Notes under the pieces: generated by a model
Databases searched by the model: none
What the model saw: only the letters and a program-made list of their open reading frames with translations
Told to the model about the DNA's origin: nothing
Part shown: positions 24,051 to 33,500 of the stretch, one piece after another
How the letters are laid out: each line of letters opens with the position of its first letter
Numbering within the stretch: position 1 is the stretch's first letter
Assembly: GCA_020852515.1 (NCBI GenBank)
Contig: JADZAS010000025.1
Location: forward strand, 1 to 64,000
DNA from: Phycisphaerales bacterium
GTDB lineage: Bacteria > Planctomycetota > Phycisphaerae > Phycisphaerales > UBA5793
Direction: 5' to 3'
DNA: 64,000 nt
Translations under genes and position numbers: made by a program

Positions 24051-24923
24051 ATGCTCGTGGATCGAAAGCACATCCCGTGGGCGGGGGCGACCATCGCAAT
24101 CGGCGCGGCGGCGAGCGCGTGGTATCTTTCCGATGCGCCGCGCCACCTCAACGGGCCGTCTGGATCGACGGTGGTGGGGCTGACGCTCGGTTCGGCCGCC
24201 CTGGCCATCATGCTCTTCTGCACGGCACTCTCGCTCAAGCGCAAGGTACCGCACTGGCGACTGGGCCGGGCGTCCACGTGGCTGCGCGGCCACATCTGGC
24301 TGGGGCTGCTCACGTGCCTGCTCGTGGGTCTGCATGCGGCGTTCCGTCTCGGCGGTCCGATGACGACGCTGCTGTGGATCGTACTGGCGCTGGTCACGCT
24401 CAGCGGGCTGCTGGGCCTGCTGATTCAGCAGTTCGTGCCGCGCCTGCTGCTGCACAGCGTGCCCGGCGAGACGATCGCGCAGCAGTTGAGGCGGCGGCTG
24501 AACGATCTGCCAATGCTGGCCGAGCGCGTGGTGGTGCAATACGCCGGCGCGATCGATACCGCCGCGCCGCCCTGGAACGATGGTGGGGACGTCGCCGGGC
24601 AGCCGCCGGCCGGGGGCGAGCCGATCCGCCGCTTTTACCTCGATCACTTGCGCGGGTACCTCGCCGGCGAGAATGGCGGCGATGTGCGCGACCCACACCG
24701 CGCCGAAAATCTTTTCAGCGCGCTGCACACGATGACGCCGGCTCACGCGCACGCCGGCATCGCCGAACTGAGTTCGATCTATCACCTGCACCGCGACCTG
24801 CTGCGCCAACGGCGTCTCATGCGCGTGCTGTTCGCCTGGCTGCTGTTTCACGTGCCGCTGAGTTGGGCGCTGCTGGTGCTCGTGGCGGCGCACGCGGTGA
24901 TGGCGCTGCGCTTCTGGACCTGA
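24051..24923 (+). CDS. Membrane b-type cytochrome (predicted di-haem, NarI/b561-like)
   Basis: A 290-aa protein with about five membrane helices (residues ~8-27, 40-62, 80-100, 106-128 and 258-285). His81/His95 and His267/His281 form two H-x13-H pairs within helices, the spacing used by bis-His haem b in quinol-oxidising membrane subunits. Between helices 4 and 5 lies a ~120-residue soluble region with further histidines. I do not recognise the family by name. The gene is 2 bp after the ferredoxin fusion and 10 bp before the tetrahaem cytochrome, so it is the probable membrane anchor linking the quinone pool to that ferredoxin or to the cytochromes. Confidence 0.7.
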   Translation: MLVDRKHIPWAGATIAIGAAASAWYLSDAPRHLNGPSGSTVVGLTLGSAALAIMLFCTALSLKRKVPHWRLGRASTWLRGHIWLGLLTCLLVGLHAAFRLGGPMTTLLWIVLALVTLSGLLGLLIQQFVPRLLLHSVPGETIAQQLRRRLNDLPMLAERVVVQYAGAIDTAAPPWNDGGDVAGQPPAGGEPIRRFYLDHLRGYLAGENGGDVRDPHRAENLFSALHTMTPAHAHAGIAELSSIYHLHRDLLRQRRLMRVLFAWLLFHVPLSWALLVLVAAHAVMALRFWT

Positions 24924-24933
24924 GGAACCGTCG

Positions 24934-25482
24934 ATGCCCGACAGCCGACCGATTGAAGAGCGATTCGACGTGACCTACGTCCGCCGCACGCACGGGCCGG
25001 ACCTGGCCAATCGCTGGCTCGCGTGGCTGGTCGTGCTCGGCGGCGGAGGCTTGCTTGCCATGCTGGTGGCGCGCGGCGACAACCGCGCGTATTCGTCGGG
25101 CAGCCTGAGCACGGTGCACGCGAGCTTCGGCAATGACTGCGCACAGTGTCACCAGCCTGCCGCGGATGGCGCTTCCAATTTCTTCCTGCCCGTTGCCGAT
25201 GACGCCTGCCTGCGCTGCCACGCCGCGGTTGAGCACGCGCCAAACCAGACGCAATTCAGCGCGGCGGATGCTGTCGTCATCCCCGGCCACCGCGGGCCGG
25301 TGCGGATGGCGGCGGGTTGTGCCGTGTGCCACGTTGAGCACCGCGGCCGCGATGCCGACCTCAACCTCATTCCCGATCGCCTGTGCGTGCAGTGCCATGC
25401 GAACCTGAGCCGCGACGGCCTGCACCCGGCCGAGGCGCCGCCGGCAATACCGGATGAATCAGTCGGGGAGGACCGGCCATGA
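24934..25482 (+). CDS. Membrane-anchored tetrahaem cytochrome c
   Basis: A 182-aa protein with one N-terminal membrane helix (residues ~28-46) and four CxxCH motifs at 69-73, 92-96, 129-133 and 151-155. Extra histidines (62, 119, 136) could serve as distal ligands. The compact spacing resembles cytochrome c3/NapC-NrfH-like electron-transfer proteins, though it is not a clear match to either. Its stop overlaps the start of the hexahaem gene (ATGA at 25479-25482), implying a stoichiometric partner. Confidence 0.85.
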   Translation: MPDSRPIEERFDVTYVRRTHGPDLANRWLAWLVVLGGGGLLAMLVARGDNRAYSSGSLSTVHASFGNDCAQCHQPAADGASNFFLPVADDACLRCHAAVEHAPNQTQFSAADAVVIPGHRGPVRMAAGCAVCHVEHRGRDADLNLIPDRLCVQCHANLSRDGLHPAEAPPAIPDESVGEDRP

Positions 25483-26483
25483 CGGCCCGCGGCGTTGCAC
25501 TCATCCTCGCCGGCGGCTGCATGGCGCTGCTCGGCGCGTCGCTGCTCATCGCCCAGCCGCGCACCAGCCCGTCCGTTGAGCCGACGATCGTGAACATGAT
25601 CTTCGACTTCGGGCAGAGCCATCCGGACTGGGCGGTGCTCCGCGGCGACCGCGAGGATGCCGCAACTGTGAAGTTCAACCACGCTCGGCACATGGACGCC
25701 GGGAACGCGAACGTGCAGGAGGCGCTGCAGGCGCATGGCCAGCAGGCCCGGGCGATCGAGCGGCTGGCCGACGGCCAGCTGTCGCTCACGTGCGCTTCGT
25801 GTCACCAACCGGATGCGCAGGGTCGGTACATGAAGCCGATTTCGTTCGAGCAGCACTGCGTCGCCTGCCACGAGCAGAACCTCATCCAGATCGGCCCGAG
25901 GCGAGCGGTGCACGGCAACGTGTCGGAACTCATCGAGCAAGTGAATCGAGAACTTCTGGCCAGCGTGCTCAAAGAGAATCTCCTGCATCCGCCGGACAAA
26001 GCCGTTGAGGAATCGGAGATCGACATCGACGGCGAGATCTCGCGCGATCGGCACAAGGAGTTCGACCGGGTTCTCAACGGGTGCGGCAAGTGCCATTACA
26101 GCGCGGCCATTGAGCGGCCCAAGCGGCCGCGCGGCGCGCCGTTTGAACTGGCGTCACCGGAGATTCCCCAGCGCTGGCTGGAGCGTTCGGTCTTCTCGCA
26201 CGAAGCGCACCGCGCGCTGACGTGCCTGGAGTGTCACGCGCAGGCGACCACGGGGACGGAGACGTCCGACATCATGCTGCCGTCGATCGACTCGTGCCGC
26301 GCGTGCCACGCGCCCGAGGTGGGCGTGCGCTCGGATTGTGTGCTGTGCCATGTGTACCACCCGCCGCTGGAGCCGGCCCCGACGGGGACGCTGACGATCG
26401 AGGAGTACGCCGCAGCGGGCGGAGACGCTCCGGAGGCGACTACCGGGGCCGCAACTTCCTCAGCCGATCAATCGCGGCGTTGA
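25479..26483 (+). CDS. Exported hexahaem cytochrome c
   Basis: A 334-aa protein with an N-terminal signal/anchor (residues ~5-25) and six CxxCH motifs: 105-109, 127-131, 202-206, 249-253, 273-277 and 287-291. A F-N-H-x-x-H element (residues ~66-71) and FSHEAHRALTC (~239-249) supply likely distal ligands, as in cytochrome c7/c3-type haem pairs. It is the last gene of the + strand redox unit. Its 3' end overlaps the convergent aminotransferase gene by 44 bp. The electron acceptor is not encoded here. Confidence 0.85.
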   Translation: MTARGVALILAGGCMALLGASLLIAQPRTSPSVEPTIVNMIFDFGQSHPDWAVLRGDREDAATVKFNHARHMDAGNANVQEALQAHGQQARAIERLADGQLSLTCASCHQPDAQGRYMKPISFEQHCVACHEQNLIQIGPRRAVHGNVSELIEQVNRELLASVLKENLLHPPDKAVEESEIDIDGEISRDRHKEFDRVLNGCGKCHYSAAIERPKRPRGAPFELASPEIPQRWLERSVFSHEAHRALTCLECHAQATTGTETSDIMLPSIDSCRACHAPEVGVRSDCVLCHVYHPPLEPAPTGTLTIEEYAAAGGDAPEATTGAATSSADQSRR

Positions 26484-27594
26484 GCGTTTCGAGCCGCTTG
26501 CAGAACGCAAAGCGCACCAGCGGCTTGCCGAACTCGACGTGGTCGTAGAACGGCGTGGGCGGGATGGCGGCGACGCCGATCTCGTCGATGAGGTGCGCGC
26601 AGAAGGCGCGGTCGTCGGCGAAGCCGAAGGGCGTGTGGTCGGCGAGGACGAAATAGGTGCCGGCCGGCCGGTACACGACAAAGCCGATTTCTTCCAGCGC
26701 TTCGCAGAGCAGGTCGCGGCGCTGCCGATACTCGCGCAGGAATGCGTCGAGGTATTCGCTTCCGGCGCTGACGGCAGCCGCGGCGGCGTGCTGAAGTGGC
26801 GTGGCCACCGAGTAACTCAGAAACTGCCGCCCCGAACGCACGCACCGGCTCAGGTCCGGCGAGGCGATCGCCCAGCCGATCTTCCAGCCGGTGAGCGAGA
26901 ACGTCTTGCCGACGGAGGAGAGCGTGATGGTGCGCTCGGCCATGCCCGGCAGCGTAGCCAGGCGCACGTGCTGGCCTTCGAACACGAGATGCTCGTACAC
27001 CTCGTCGGTGATGGCGATGAGATTGTGGCGGATGCACATCTCGGCGACGAAGGTGAGTTCGTCGCGGCTGAAGACCTTGCCCGTCGGGTTGTGAGGCGTG
27101 TTGATGATGACCGCGCGCGTGCGCGGCGTGATGGCGGCCTCGAACGCGTCGCGGTTGAGGCTAAACATCGGCGCCGCGAGCGTAAGCACGACCGGCACGC
27201 CGCCGGAGATCTCGATGCAGGGTCTGTAGGAGTCGTAGTAGGGCTCGAAAGTGATGACTTCATCGCCCGGATTGAGCAGGCCGAGGCAGGTGGCGGCGAT
27301 GGCCTCCGTGCAGCCGTTGGTTACGCTCACCTGCGTGTCGGGGTCGATCGCTTGACCGGTGAGTCGCTGCCAGCGGCTGGCCAGCGCATTGTTCAGCGGC
27401 GGCACTCCGGACATGCGGGCGTATTGATTGTGCCCGGCGCGGATGGCGTCGATCGCGGCGTTGCGGACGAACTCCGGTCCGTCGAAATCGGGGAACCCCT
27501 GCGAGAGGTTGATGGCGCCCTTCTCATTTGCCAGGCGCGTCATCTCCGTGAAGATCGAAGTGCCGTAGGACGCGAGTCGGTGCGAAACGGGCAT
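26440..27594 (-). CDS. PLP-dependent aminotransferase, class I/II (YbdL/KAT-like)
   Basis: A 384-aa fold-type I aminotransferase. Visible: INLSQGFPDFDGPEF, NQYARMSG, the cofactor-binding NGCTEAI, NTPHNPTGKVFSRDE, ITDEVYEHLVF with the PLP-pyridine Asp, and the Schiff-base lysine in SSVGKTFSLTGWKIGW. The pattern fits the methionine/kynurenine aminotransferase (YbdL, KAT) branch better than aspartate aminotransferases. The ATG at 27594 begins the family alignment (MPVSHRLASYGTSIF); the much longer open frame upstream is the antisense of the methyltransferase gene. Confidence 0.9.
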   Translation of the reverse strand: MPVSHRLASYGTSIFTEMTRLANEKGAINLSQGFPDFDGPEFVRNAAIDAIRAGHNQYARMSGVPPLNNALASRWQRLTGQAIDPDTQVSVTNGCTEAIAATCLGLLNPGDEVITFEPYYDSYRPCIEISGGVPVVLTLAAPMFSLNRDAFEAAITPRTRAVIINTPHNPTGKVFSRDELTFVAEMCIRHNLIAITDEVYEHLVFEGQHVRLATLPGMAERTITLSSVGKTFSLTGWKIGWAIASPDLSRCVRSGRQFLSYSVATPLQHAAAAAVSAGSEYLDAFLREYRQRRDLLCEALEEIGFVVYRPAGTYFVLADHTPFGFADDRAFCAHLIDEIGVAAIPPTPFYDHVEFGKPLVRFAFCKRLETLNAAIDRLRKLRPR

Positions 27595-27651
27595 GGAGCA
27601 ATCCGGGGAAGAATCGTGGTCGGGCGGCGCTTGTGACGATGACGACAGGGC

Positions 27652-29250
27652 ATGATAGCGAAGCGGGCGCCAAACTCGCAGCGGACGGTTGGTGAGAGCG
27701 CTGCGGCTCGCCGCAAGCGGCTTGGCGCGTTCTACACGCCGCCTGATCTCGTGGGGGCCATTCTCGACGAGGCGATGGCGCCGATTCTTGAGCCCATGGT
27801 CGATGCGGCGTCGTGCCGGGCGCGCCTGGCGAGGCTGCGCATCATCGACCCGGCGTGCGGCAGCGGCCATTTTCTCCTCGGCGCCTGGCGGCGGCTGGCG
27901 GACCTCATTGAGCGCATCGCGGCCGTGGAGTCGCGTCGCGACTGTCTGCAACTTGCGGCGGCGAGCCTGCACGGCATTGACATCGACCCGCAGGCGCGTG
28001 CCGCGGGCCGGCCGCTGCTTGAAATGGAGTGTGAGCGGTGGGGGATGGAGCCGGGCGATTTTGCTCACTGGTGCCGACTCGGCGATGCGCTGCTGGGGGA
28101 GCTGATCGAGCCGGGCACATTTGGTCTGGTCGTGGGCAATCCGCCGTTCGTGGATTCCGAGTCGATGTGTGCCGGGAATCTGTCGCGCCGGCGTGGGCTG
28201 GCGGGCCGATACGCCACGGCGCGCGGCAACTGGGATCTGGCATCGCTCTTCGTCGAACTGGCGCTGCGGCTCGCGCGGCCGGGTGGGCGCGTCGGCCTCG
28301 TCCTGCCACGGAGGCTGCTGGCCTCCGACCATGCCCGGCACGTGCAGGCGCTCCTTCTAAAACAGACGATCGAATCAATTCGCGTCAACCGGCTTGATGC
28401 CTTCGAGGAAGCCGCGGTCGAGACGGTGAGCGTGGTCATGCGTCGCGGTCGCGGCGGGGACGGTCAACTGATTCGAATCATCGACGGACCAAGTTGCTGG
28501 TCCTTTGCTCAGCGTGATCTGGCGCCCCTGCCGCCGGGGCACTGGTCGGCAGCGCTGGCCGGCCGCGGGAGCGCCCTGTCGACTGCGATCAATCCGGCGG
28601 CGCTGCGCGAGCGGCCGCGCCTCCGGGAGTGCGCCTTCGTGGGCGATGGGGCGACCACGGCCGAGGCATACCGCCTGCGCGAGGCGATCGTCGAGCGGCG
28701 CGATGCGACAGACGCCTTTGTGCAACTGATCAATACCGGCACGATCGATCCGTACCAGTCGCACTGGGGCACGCGGCCGACGCGCTATCTCAAGACGGCG
28801 TGGATCGAGCCGGTCGTGCCGCTCGGTTGGCTCGAGAGCCATATGCCGCGCCGCGCTGCGCAGGCGTGCTCCGCCAAGGTGCTGGTGGCCGGGCTGGCGG
28901 GCCGCATCGAAGCCGTGGTCGATGACGGTTCAGCGCTGTGCGGCAAGTCGGCGGTGCAGGTGATCCCGCTTGAGCCGGTGCTGTGTCACGCGCTGTGCGC
29001 CTGGCTCAATTCAACGCCCGTCAATGATTTCTACCGCGTGCTGTTCGGCTCGCGCGGCTTCGGTGTCAGGTCCATGCACATCGGCCCGCGGCAGCTCGAG
29101 CAGTTGCCTACGTGGCGGCTCAATGATCGTGCAATCGCGGAGGAACTTGCTGAATTGAGCAGGGCGCTGCATTCCCGAGAAGTTCATTCCAACCAGAGCC
29201 GACGCCTGCACGCGCGCATCGACGCAATCGTCTCAGAATTGCTCGCGTGA
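27652..29250 (+). CDS. Adenine-N6 DNA methyltransferase (Eco57I/TaqI-like), solitary
   Basis: A 532-aa SAM-dependent methyltransferase. Motif I is DPACGSGHFLLGAW (residues ~67-80) and the catalytic motif IV is GNPPF (~162-166), the N/D-PP-Y/F signature of N6-adenine enzymes; LGAFYTPPDLV near the N terminus is the motif X typical of gamma-class enzymes. The C-terminal ~200 residues resemble a TaqI-like target-recognition region (FVQLINTGTIDPYQSHWG). No PD-(D/E)xK endonuclease segment or neighbouring restriction gene is seen, so it is an orphan methyltransferase or the remnant of a type II/IIG system. Divergent from the aminotransferase by 57 bp. Confidence 0.88.
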   Translation: MIAKRAPNSQRTVGESAAARRKRLGAFYTPPDLVGAILDEAMAPILEPMVDAASCRARLARLRIIDPACGSGHFLLGAWRRLADLIERIAAVESRRDCLQLAAASLHGIDIDPQARAAGRPLLEMECERWGMEPGDFAHWCRLGDALLGELIEPGTFGLVVGNPPFVDSESMCAGNLSRRRGLAGRYATARGNWDLASLFVELALRLARPGGRVGLVLPRRLLASDHARHVQALLLKQTIESIRVNRLDAFEEAAVETVSVVMRRGRGGDGQLIRIIDGPSCWSFAQRDLAPLPPGHWSAALAGRGSALSTAINPAALRERPRLRECAFVGDGATTAEAYRLREAIVERRDATDAFVQLINTGTIDPYQSHWGTRPTRYLKTAWIEPVVPLGWLESHMPRRAAQACSAKVLVAGLAGRIEAVVDDGSALCGKSAVQVIPLEPVLCHALCAWLNSTPVNDFYRVLFGSRGFGVRSMHIGPRQLEQLPTWRLNDRAIAEELAELSRALHSREVHSNQSRRLHARIDAIVSELLA

Positions 29251-29270
29251 GCCGCTGGCGCCTTCGCCTC

Positions 29271-30416
29271 TCACTCGCCGACCAGTTGCGCGTTCGTCGG
29301 CACGCGCTCGATGGCGGCGAGCAGTCGCTCGATCTGCATGTCGGGACGCATGTTGAGCAGTGAGCGGCGCAGGGCGGTGATGGTCGTGAGTTCCTTGGGG
29401 GTGAGCAGCAGGTGCTCTTTGCGCGTGCCCGAGGCGGCGAGGTTCATCGCGGGGAAGATGCGCTTTTCGGACACGGAGCGGTCGAGGATGAGCTCCATGT
29501 TGCCCGTGCCCTTGAACTCTTCGAAGATGATCTGGTCCGCCTGCGACCCGGTATCGACCAGGCACGAGGCGATGATCGTCAGCGAGCCGCCCTCTTCGGC
29601 CTTGCGGGCGGCGCCGAAGAGCCGCTTGGGCACTTCGAGGGCTCGCGAGTCGAGGCCGCCGGACATCGTGCGGCCCGAACTGGCGTGCTGGCGCGAGGCG
29701 TTGAACGCCCGGCCCATGCGCGTGAGCGAGTCGAGCAGCACCACGACGTCTTTGCCGGCCTCGAGCATGCGCTTGGCGCGCTCGATGGCGAAGATGGCGA
29801 GATTGACGTGCCGCTCGGTGTCCTGGTCGTTGCTGGACGCGAGGCAGAGGCAGGGCACGTTGCGGCGGAAATCCGTCACTTCCTCGGGTCGCTCGTCGAT
29901 GAGCAGGGCGACGATGTGAACCTCGGGATGATTGCGCTTGATGCCGTGGCAGATCTGCTGGAGCAGCGTGGTCTTGCCGGCTTTGGGAGGCGACACGACG
30001 AGCCCGCGCGTGCCATAGCCGATCGGGCAGAACAGGTCGATGAGCCGGTTGGCCGGCGGGCAGCCGGGGTATTCGAGCGTGAGGCGCGGCTGCGGGTCGA
30101 TCGAGGTGAGTTGGTCGAACGGCAGGCGCTTGGCGTAACTGTCGGGATCGAGGCCGTCGATGGTGAGGACATTCTCGACGATCGGCCGGGCTTCGCGCGG
30201 CGGAGCGTTGGGCCCGCGGTTGCGGCCGCGGCGGCGGCGGGGTCGGCGCAGCGAGACTTCGACGGTCAATTCCTGCGCCGCGCGCAGTGGGAAGCGCTGC
30301 GCAAGAACGTTCGGAACGATCGGATCGTCCGGCCGCTCCAGCAACATCCCGTTGAGTTGACGGATTCTTCCATCACCTCGCTGGGGCCATTCAAGAATGC
30401 CCGTCAGGGTCGTCAT
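29271..30416 (-). CDS. rho: Transcription termination factor Rho
   Basis: Rho is the hexameric RNA helicase that terminates transcription. The 381-aa product has a short RNA-binding N terminus with an Arg-rich insertion (RRPRRRRGRNRG, residues ~59-70 of this start), Walker A SPPKAGKTTLLQQI, the lysine/RNA-binding DERPEEVTDFRR, Walker B DVVVLLDSLTRMGRAFN, and the Q-loop/R-loop segments SGGLDSRAL and GTGNMELILDRS. The start is uncertain: ATG at 30416 (MTTLTGILEW) is chosen by homology, with an in-frame ATG at 30455 also possible. The classical N-terminal HTH is reduced. Confidence 0.95.
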   Translation of the reverse strand: MTTLTGILEWPQRGDGRIRQLNGMLLERPDDPIVPNVLAQRFPLRAAQELTVEVSLRRPRRRRGRNRGPNAPPREARPIVENVLTIDGLDPDSYAKRLPFDQLTSIDPQPRLTLEYPGCPPANRLIDLFCPIGYGTRGLVVSPPKAGKTTLLQQICHGIKRNHPEVHIVALLIDERPEEVTDFRRNVPCLCLASSNDQDTERHVNLAIFAIERAKRMLEAGKDVVVLLDSLTRMGRAFNASRQHASSGRTMSGGLDSRALEVPKRLFGAARKAEEGGSLTIIASCLVDTGSQADQIIFEEFKGTGNMELILDRSVSEKRIFPAMNLAASGTRKEHLLLTPKELTTITALRRSLLNMRPDMQIERLLAAIERVPTNAQLVGE

Positions 30417-30559
30417 GAAACCGCTTGCCGATTTGACATGAAAGCCGATCGTCATCTGCGGATTCGGCGCCCTCGCGGGCGTCATCCGTCAAACCGATGC
30501 GATCAGAACTCTGCCCTTTTCGAAGAGCAGATCGCCAGATGATAGCCGCCCGGAGCCGG

Positions 30560-33500
30560 TCAAGTGTGAAGACCCGCTTCATCTTCCGCTTCATCGGCGG
30601 GCGGCAGGGGAGCGAGCGGGCCGGCCTCGGCCGCGGCGGGGCGCGGTCCGGCGAGTTCGAGCATCGACTGGACGGCGGTGCGCACGCGACGGATGCGCAC
30701 ATCGCGCCGCACGCCATAGCCGCGCACCCGCGTCAACTGGCGGAAGATTTCCAGCCAGAGCGAGGAGCGCTCGGGCAGGTCCTCGGCGCAGTTTCGCGCC
30801 AGGTTGATGATCCAGGCGCGGTACTCGCGGTCCCGCCGGTGCCAGGTGCTGATGAGGCGCGCGTGGCGCAGCAGCGCGAGCAGGCGCAGCCCGGCCCCGC
30901 CGAGCGACCAGTAGCCCCCGATGACGGATCGAAGCGGCGCCTGGCGCACCTGGCCGCGAACGCGCAGCGTCATGGTGTCGCCGCCGGCGCGGTCGGCGCC
31001 GAGTTCGCGCATGATGCGCCGCTGCCGATCGACGCGCAACGCGGTGCGGGCGACAAAGGGGGTATCGGCGATGAGCAGGCCGCGGGCGACTTCGTCGATG
31101 GCCAGACGCGTGAGGGGGTAATTCGCCGCGGAGCGTTCCGCGGCGTAGATGCGGCTGATGAGTTCGGCGTAGGTGCGCGCCAGCGGCAGGCCGCCCCAGT
31201 ATTCGCAGTCGATCAGCCGCGCGATGAAGCGGCGTTCGGCCAGGCGCGAACCGTCGCCGCGGCGCAGGCCGGTTACGGCGTCGAGGGTTCCGAGGGCCAG
31301 CTGACGGAACAGCGCCGCCTGGGGCTTTTGCCTCCAGCGCTGGCGCGACATCACCGCCGCGTGCAAGCGCACGAGCGACTCCGGGCTCATCGGCGCGGGC
31401 TCTTCGAGCGGCATCTGATCGGGCGCGGTCGAGGCGAGCGACCGGCCGAAGGTGACGGCGTCCGGGTGCCGGCCAAGACCGTGGTCGTCCAGCGCTGCGG
31501 CGGCGTCGTCGAGTGAGGTGGCGCTCACGGGGATCAGGCCGCGCTGAAACGCCGCCCCGACCAGCACCGACGCCACGTGCTGGCGCGACTTGAGCCGACG
31601 CTCGCACAACTCGCTGGCGCGCAGCACCAGCCGCTCGACGGGCGGGATGATGGCGTTGAGTTCGCCCGGCACGATGTAGCGCGGCTCGAAGGATCGGTCG
31701 TCGAACGAGGACGCGACCGCCGGCGAAAGGTCGAGGACCAGTGAAGTCTGCTCGGGCGACGCCACGGCCAGGCGGCTCTCGGCGTCGATGGAATCGACCA
31801 GCGATTCGAGGTCCATGGCGATGATGACGTGCGCAGCGCCGTACGGGATGCGCGGCGTGATCGGCTGGACCGGCTCGGTCGGGCGCGGGTGTGTGAAGGC
31901 GATCTGTCCGATCCACGAAGCGCCGGCCCGGCCAAGCAGCGCCTGTACGCGATAGCCCATGCGCCGTCCTGCGGAATCAATCAGGCGCAGCGCCTGGAGG
32001 ACGTCGGACTCGGTGCGGCCGCAGAGGTGGGCGTTCCAGATGGGTACGTGGGGGTGGCGAAGTGTCGGTTCGGGCAGCGCCGCCGCCTGTGCGCCGTCGC
32101 GCCGCGGCGCCGAGCGCCGCTGAAGGCGATACTCCTCGAAACCCGGCCAGCCGTCCAGCGGTGTGGTCAGCGGATCGGCGGGGTGCGCCATGAGCAGGCG
32201 CGGGCCGTGCACCCCATTGAGCATCGGCGTGCGCGTCCAGCCCCGGCGCACGAGCCACGCGTACGCGATCGCGGCCAGGGGTGACGAGGGCACCACCGTC
32301 GCCTCGACGGGTGCAAAGCCGCGCTCGGACCAGACGCGCGGCGGGCCGGCGACGTGCTCGGGCTCCGATTCGGTTCGCGCATCGATGATCACGACGGCCA
32401 CGCCCGGCCCGAGCAAGGCGCTGCGCAGATCGTGGGCGAAGGTGGTCAGGTCCGTCGGGTCGGTGCGGATGATCCGAAGTTGCCGGATCTCGCGCTCGCT
32501 GACCATGCTCCGCGCGAGGCGATCCACGTCGGCGGGCTCGATGCCGCTGAGTCGATCCGGCGGATCGGGCAGCACGAGAAAGGTCGTGTCGTGCCGGCGC
32601 AAAATGGCGTGGGTGATGGCGCTGCGGCCGACGGTCGGCACGCGTCGCCGCTCCATTTCGATGATCTGTCGCTCGCCCTCCTGGCGTTCAAGCGTGGCAG
32701 TCTCAAGGGACTCGACGCGCAGTTCGCTCGCCGGGCGATCGGGCGCCGGCAGACTGAGTTCATCGCGCAACTGCTCGATCATCGCGTCGATGAGGGGTCG
32801 GATGAGGCTCTGTTCGCGCGGCTCGCGGCGATGTCGCTCGAGGGAAATGCGCGCGCCGATGGCGCGCGCGGCGGGAAGTGACGCGAGGCGCTGCGCCACG
32901 GTCTCGTGCCCTGTCGTCGTGCGCCGTTCGGCCAGGAGTTCGCCCAGTGCGGCCGCCAGTTCCGACGGGTGCAGTTCGGGATCGCTCGACACGCCCGGCT
33001 GATCCGGCTTGTGCCCCGGAAGCACTTTGCCGAACACTTCCGCAGCGCGCTGGCCCGAGCGCCGCAAACCGTCGGCCAGCACTCGAATCGACTGCTCGAT
33101 GAATGGTCGGCCGTTCTCGACGACGATCATCTGTTCGCAGCGGCTGAGCATCTGCTCGACGGGCCGGGGATCGAACGGATTGATGCACCCGAGGCGAAGA
33201 ATCGGCAGCCGGCCGGTAAGTCCGAGCAGCGCCAGCGCGTGTCGTAAAGACGCGTGCGCCGAGCCGAAGGTGATGAAGCCCATCGGCACGACCTCGCCGG
33301 GCAGCGGCGCGTTGAAGACCTGGTCAAGCCGCCGACGGCGCAGTTCGGTCTGCAGGGGGGTGCCGCGATCTTCGGTGCGCGGGTCACCGCTCGAGGGCGC
33401 GCCGCGCACGGCGGGATCTTCGGCGTGCAGTTCTGTCTCGCCGCCGCCCATGATCATCGGCGTGAGATAGACCATCACCAGGGTGCCCGCGGCCCGCGAG

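Noticed and set aside
27595-28341. N-terminal extension of the aminotransferase frame by about 250 codons
   Set aside because: It is antisense to the DNA methyltransferase; family homology begins exactly at the ATG at 27594.
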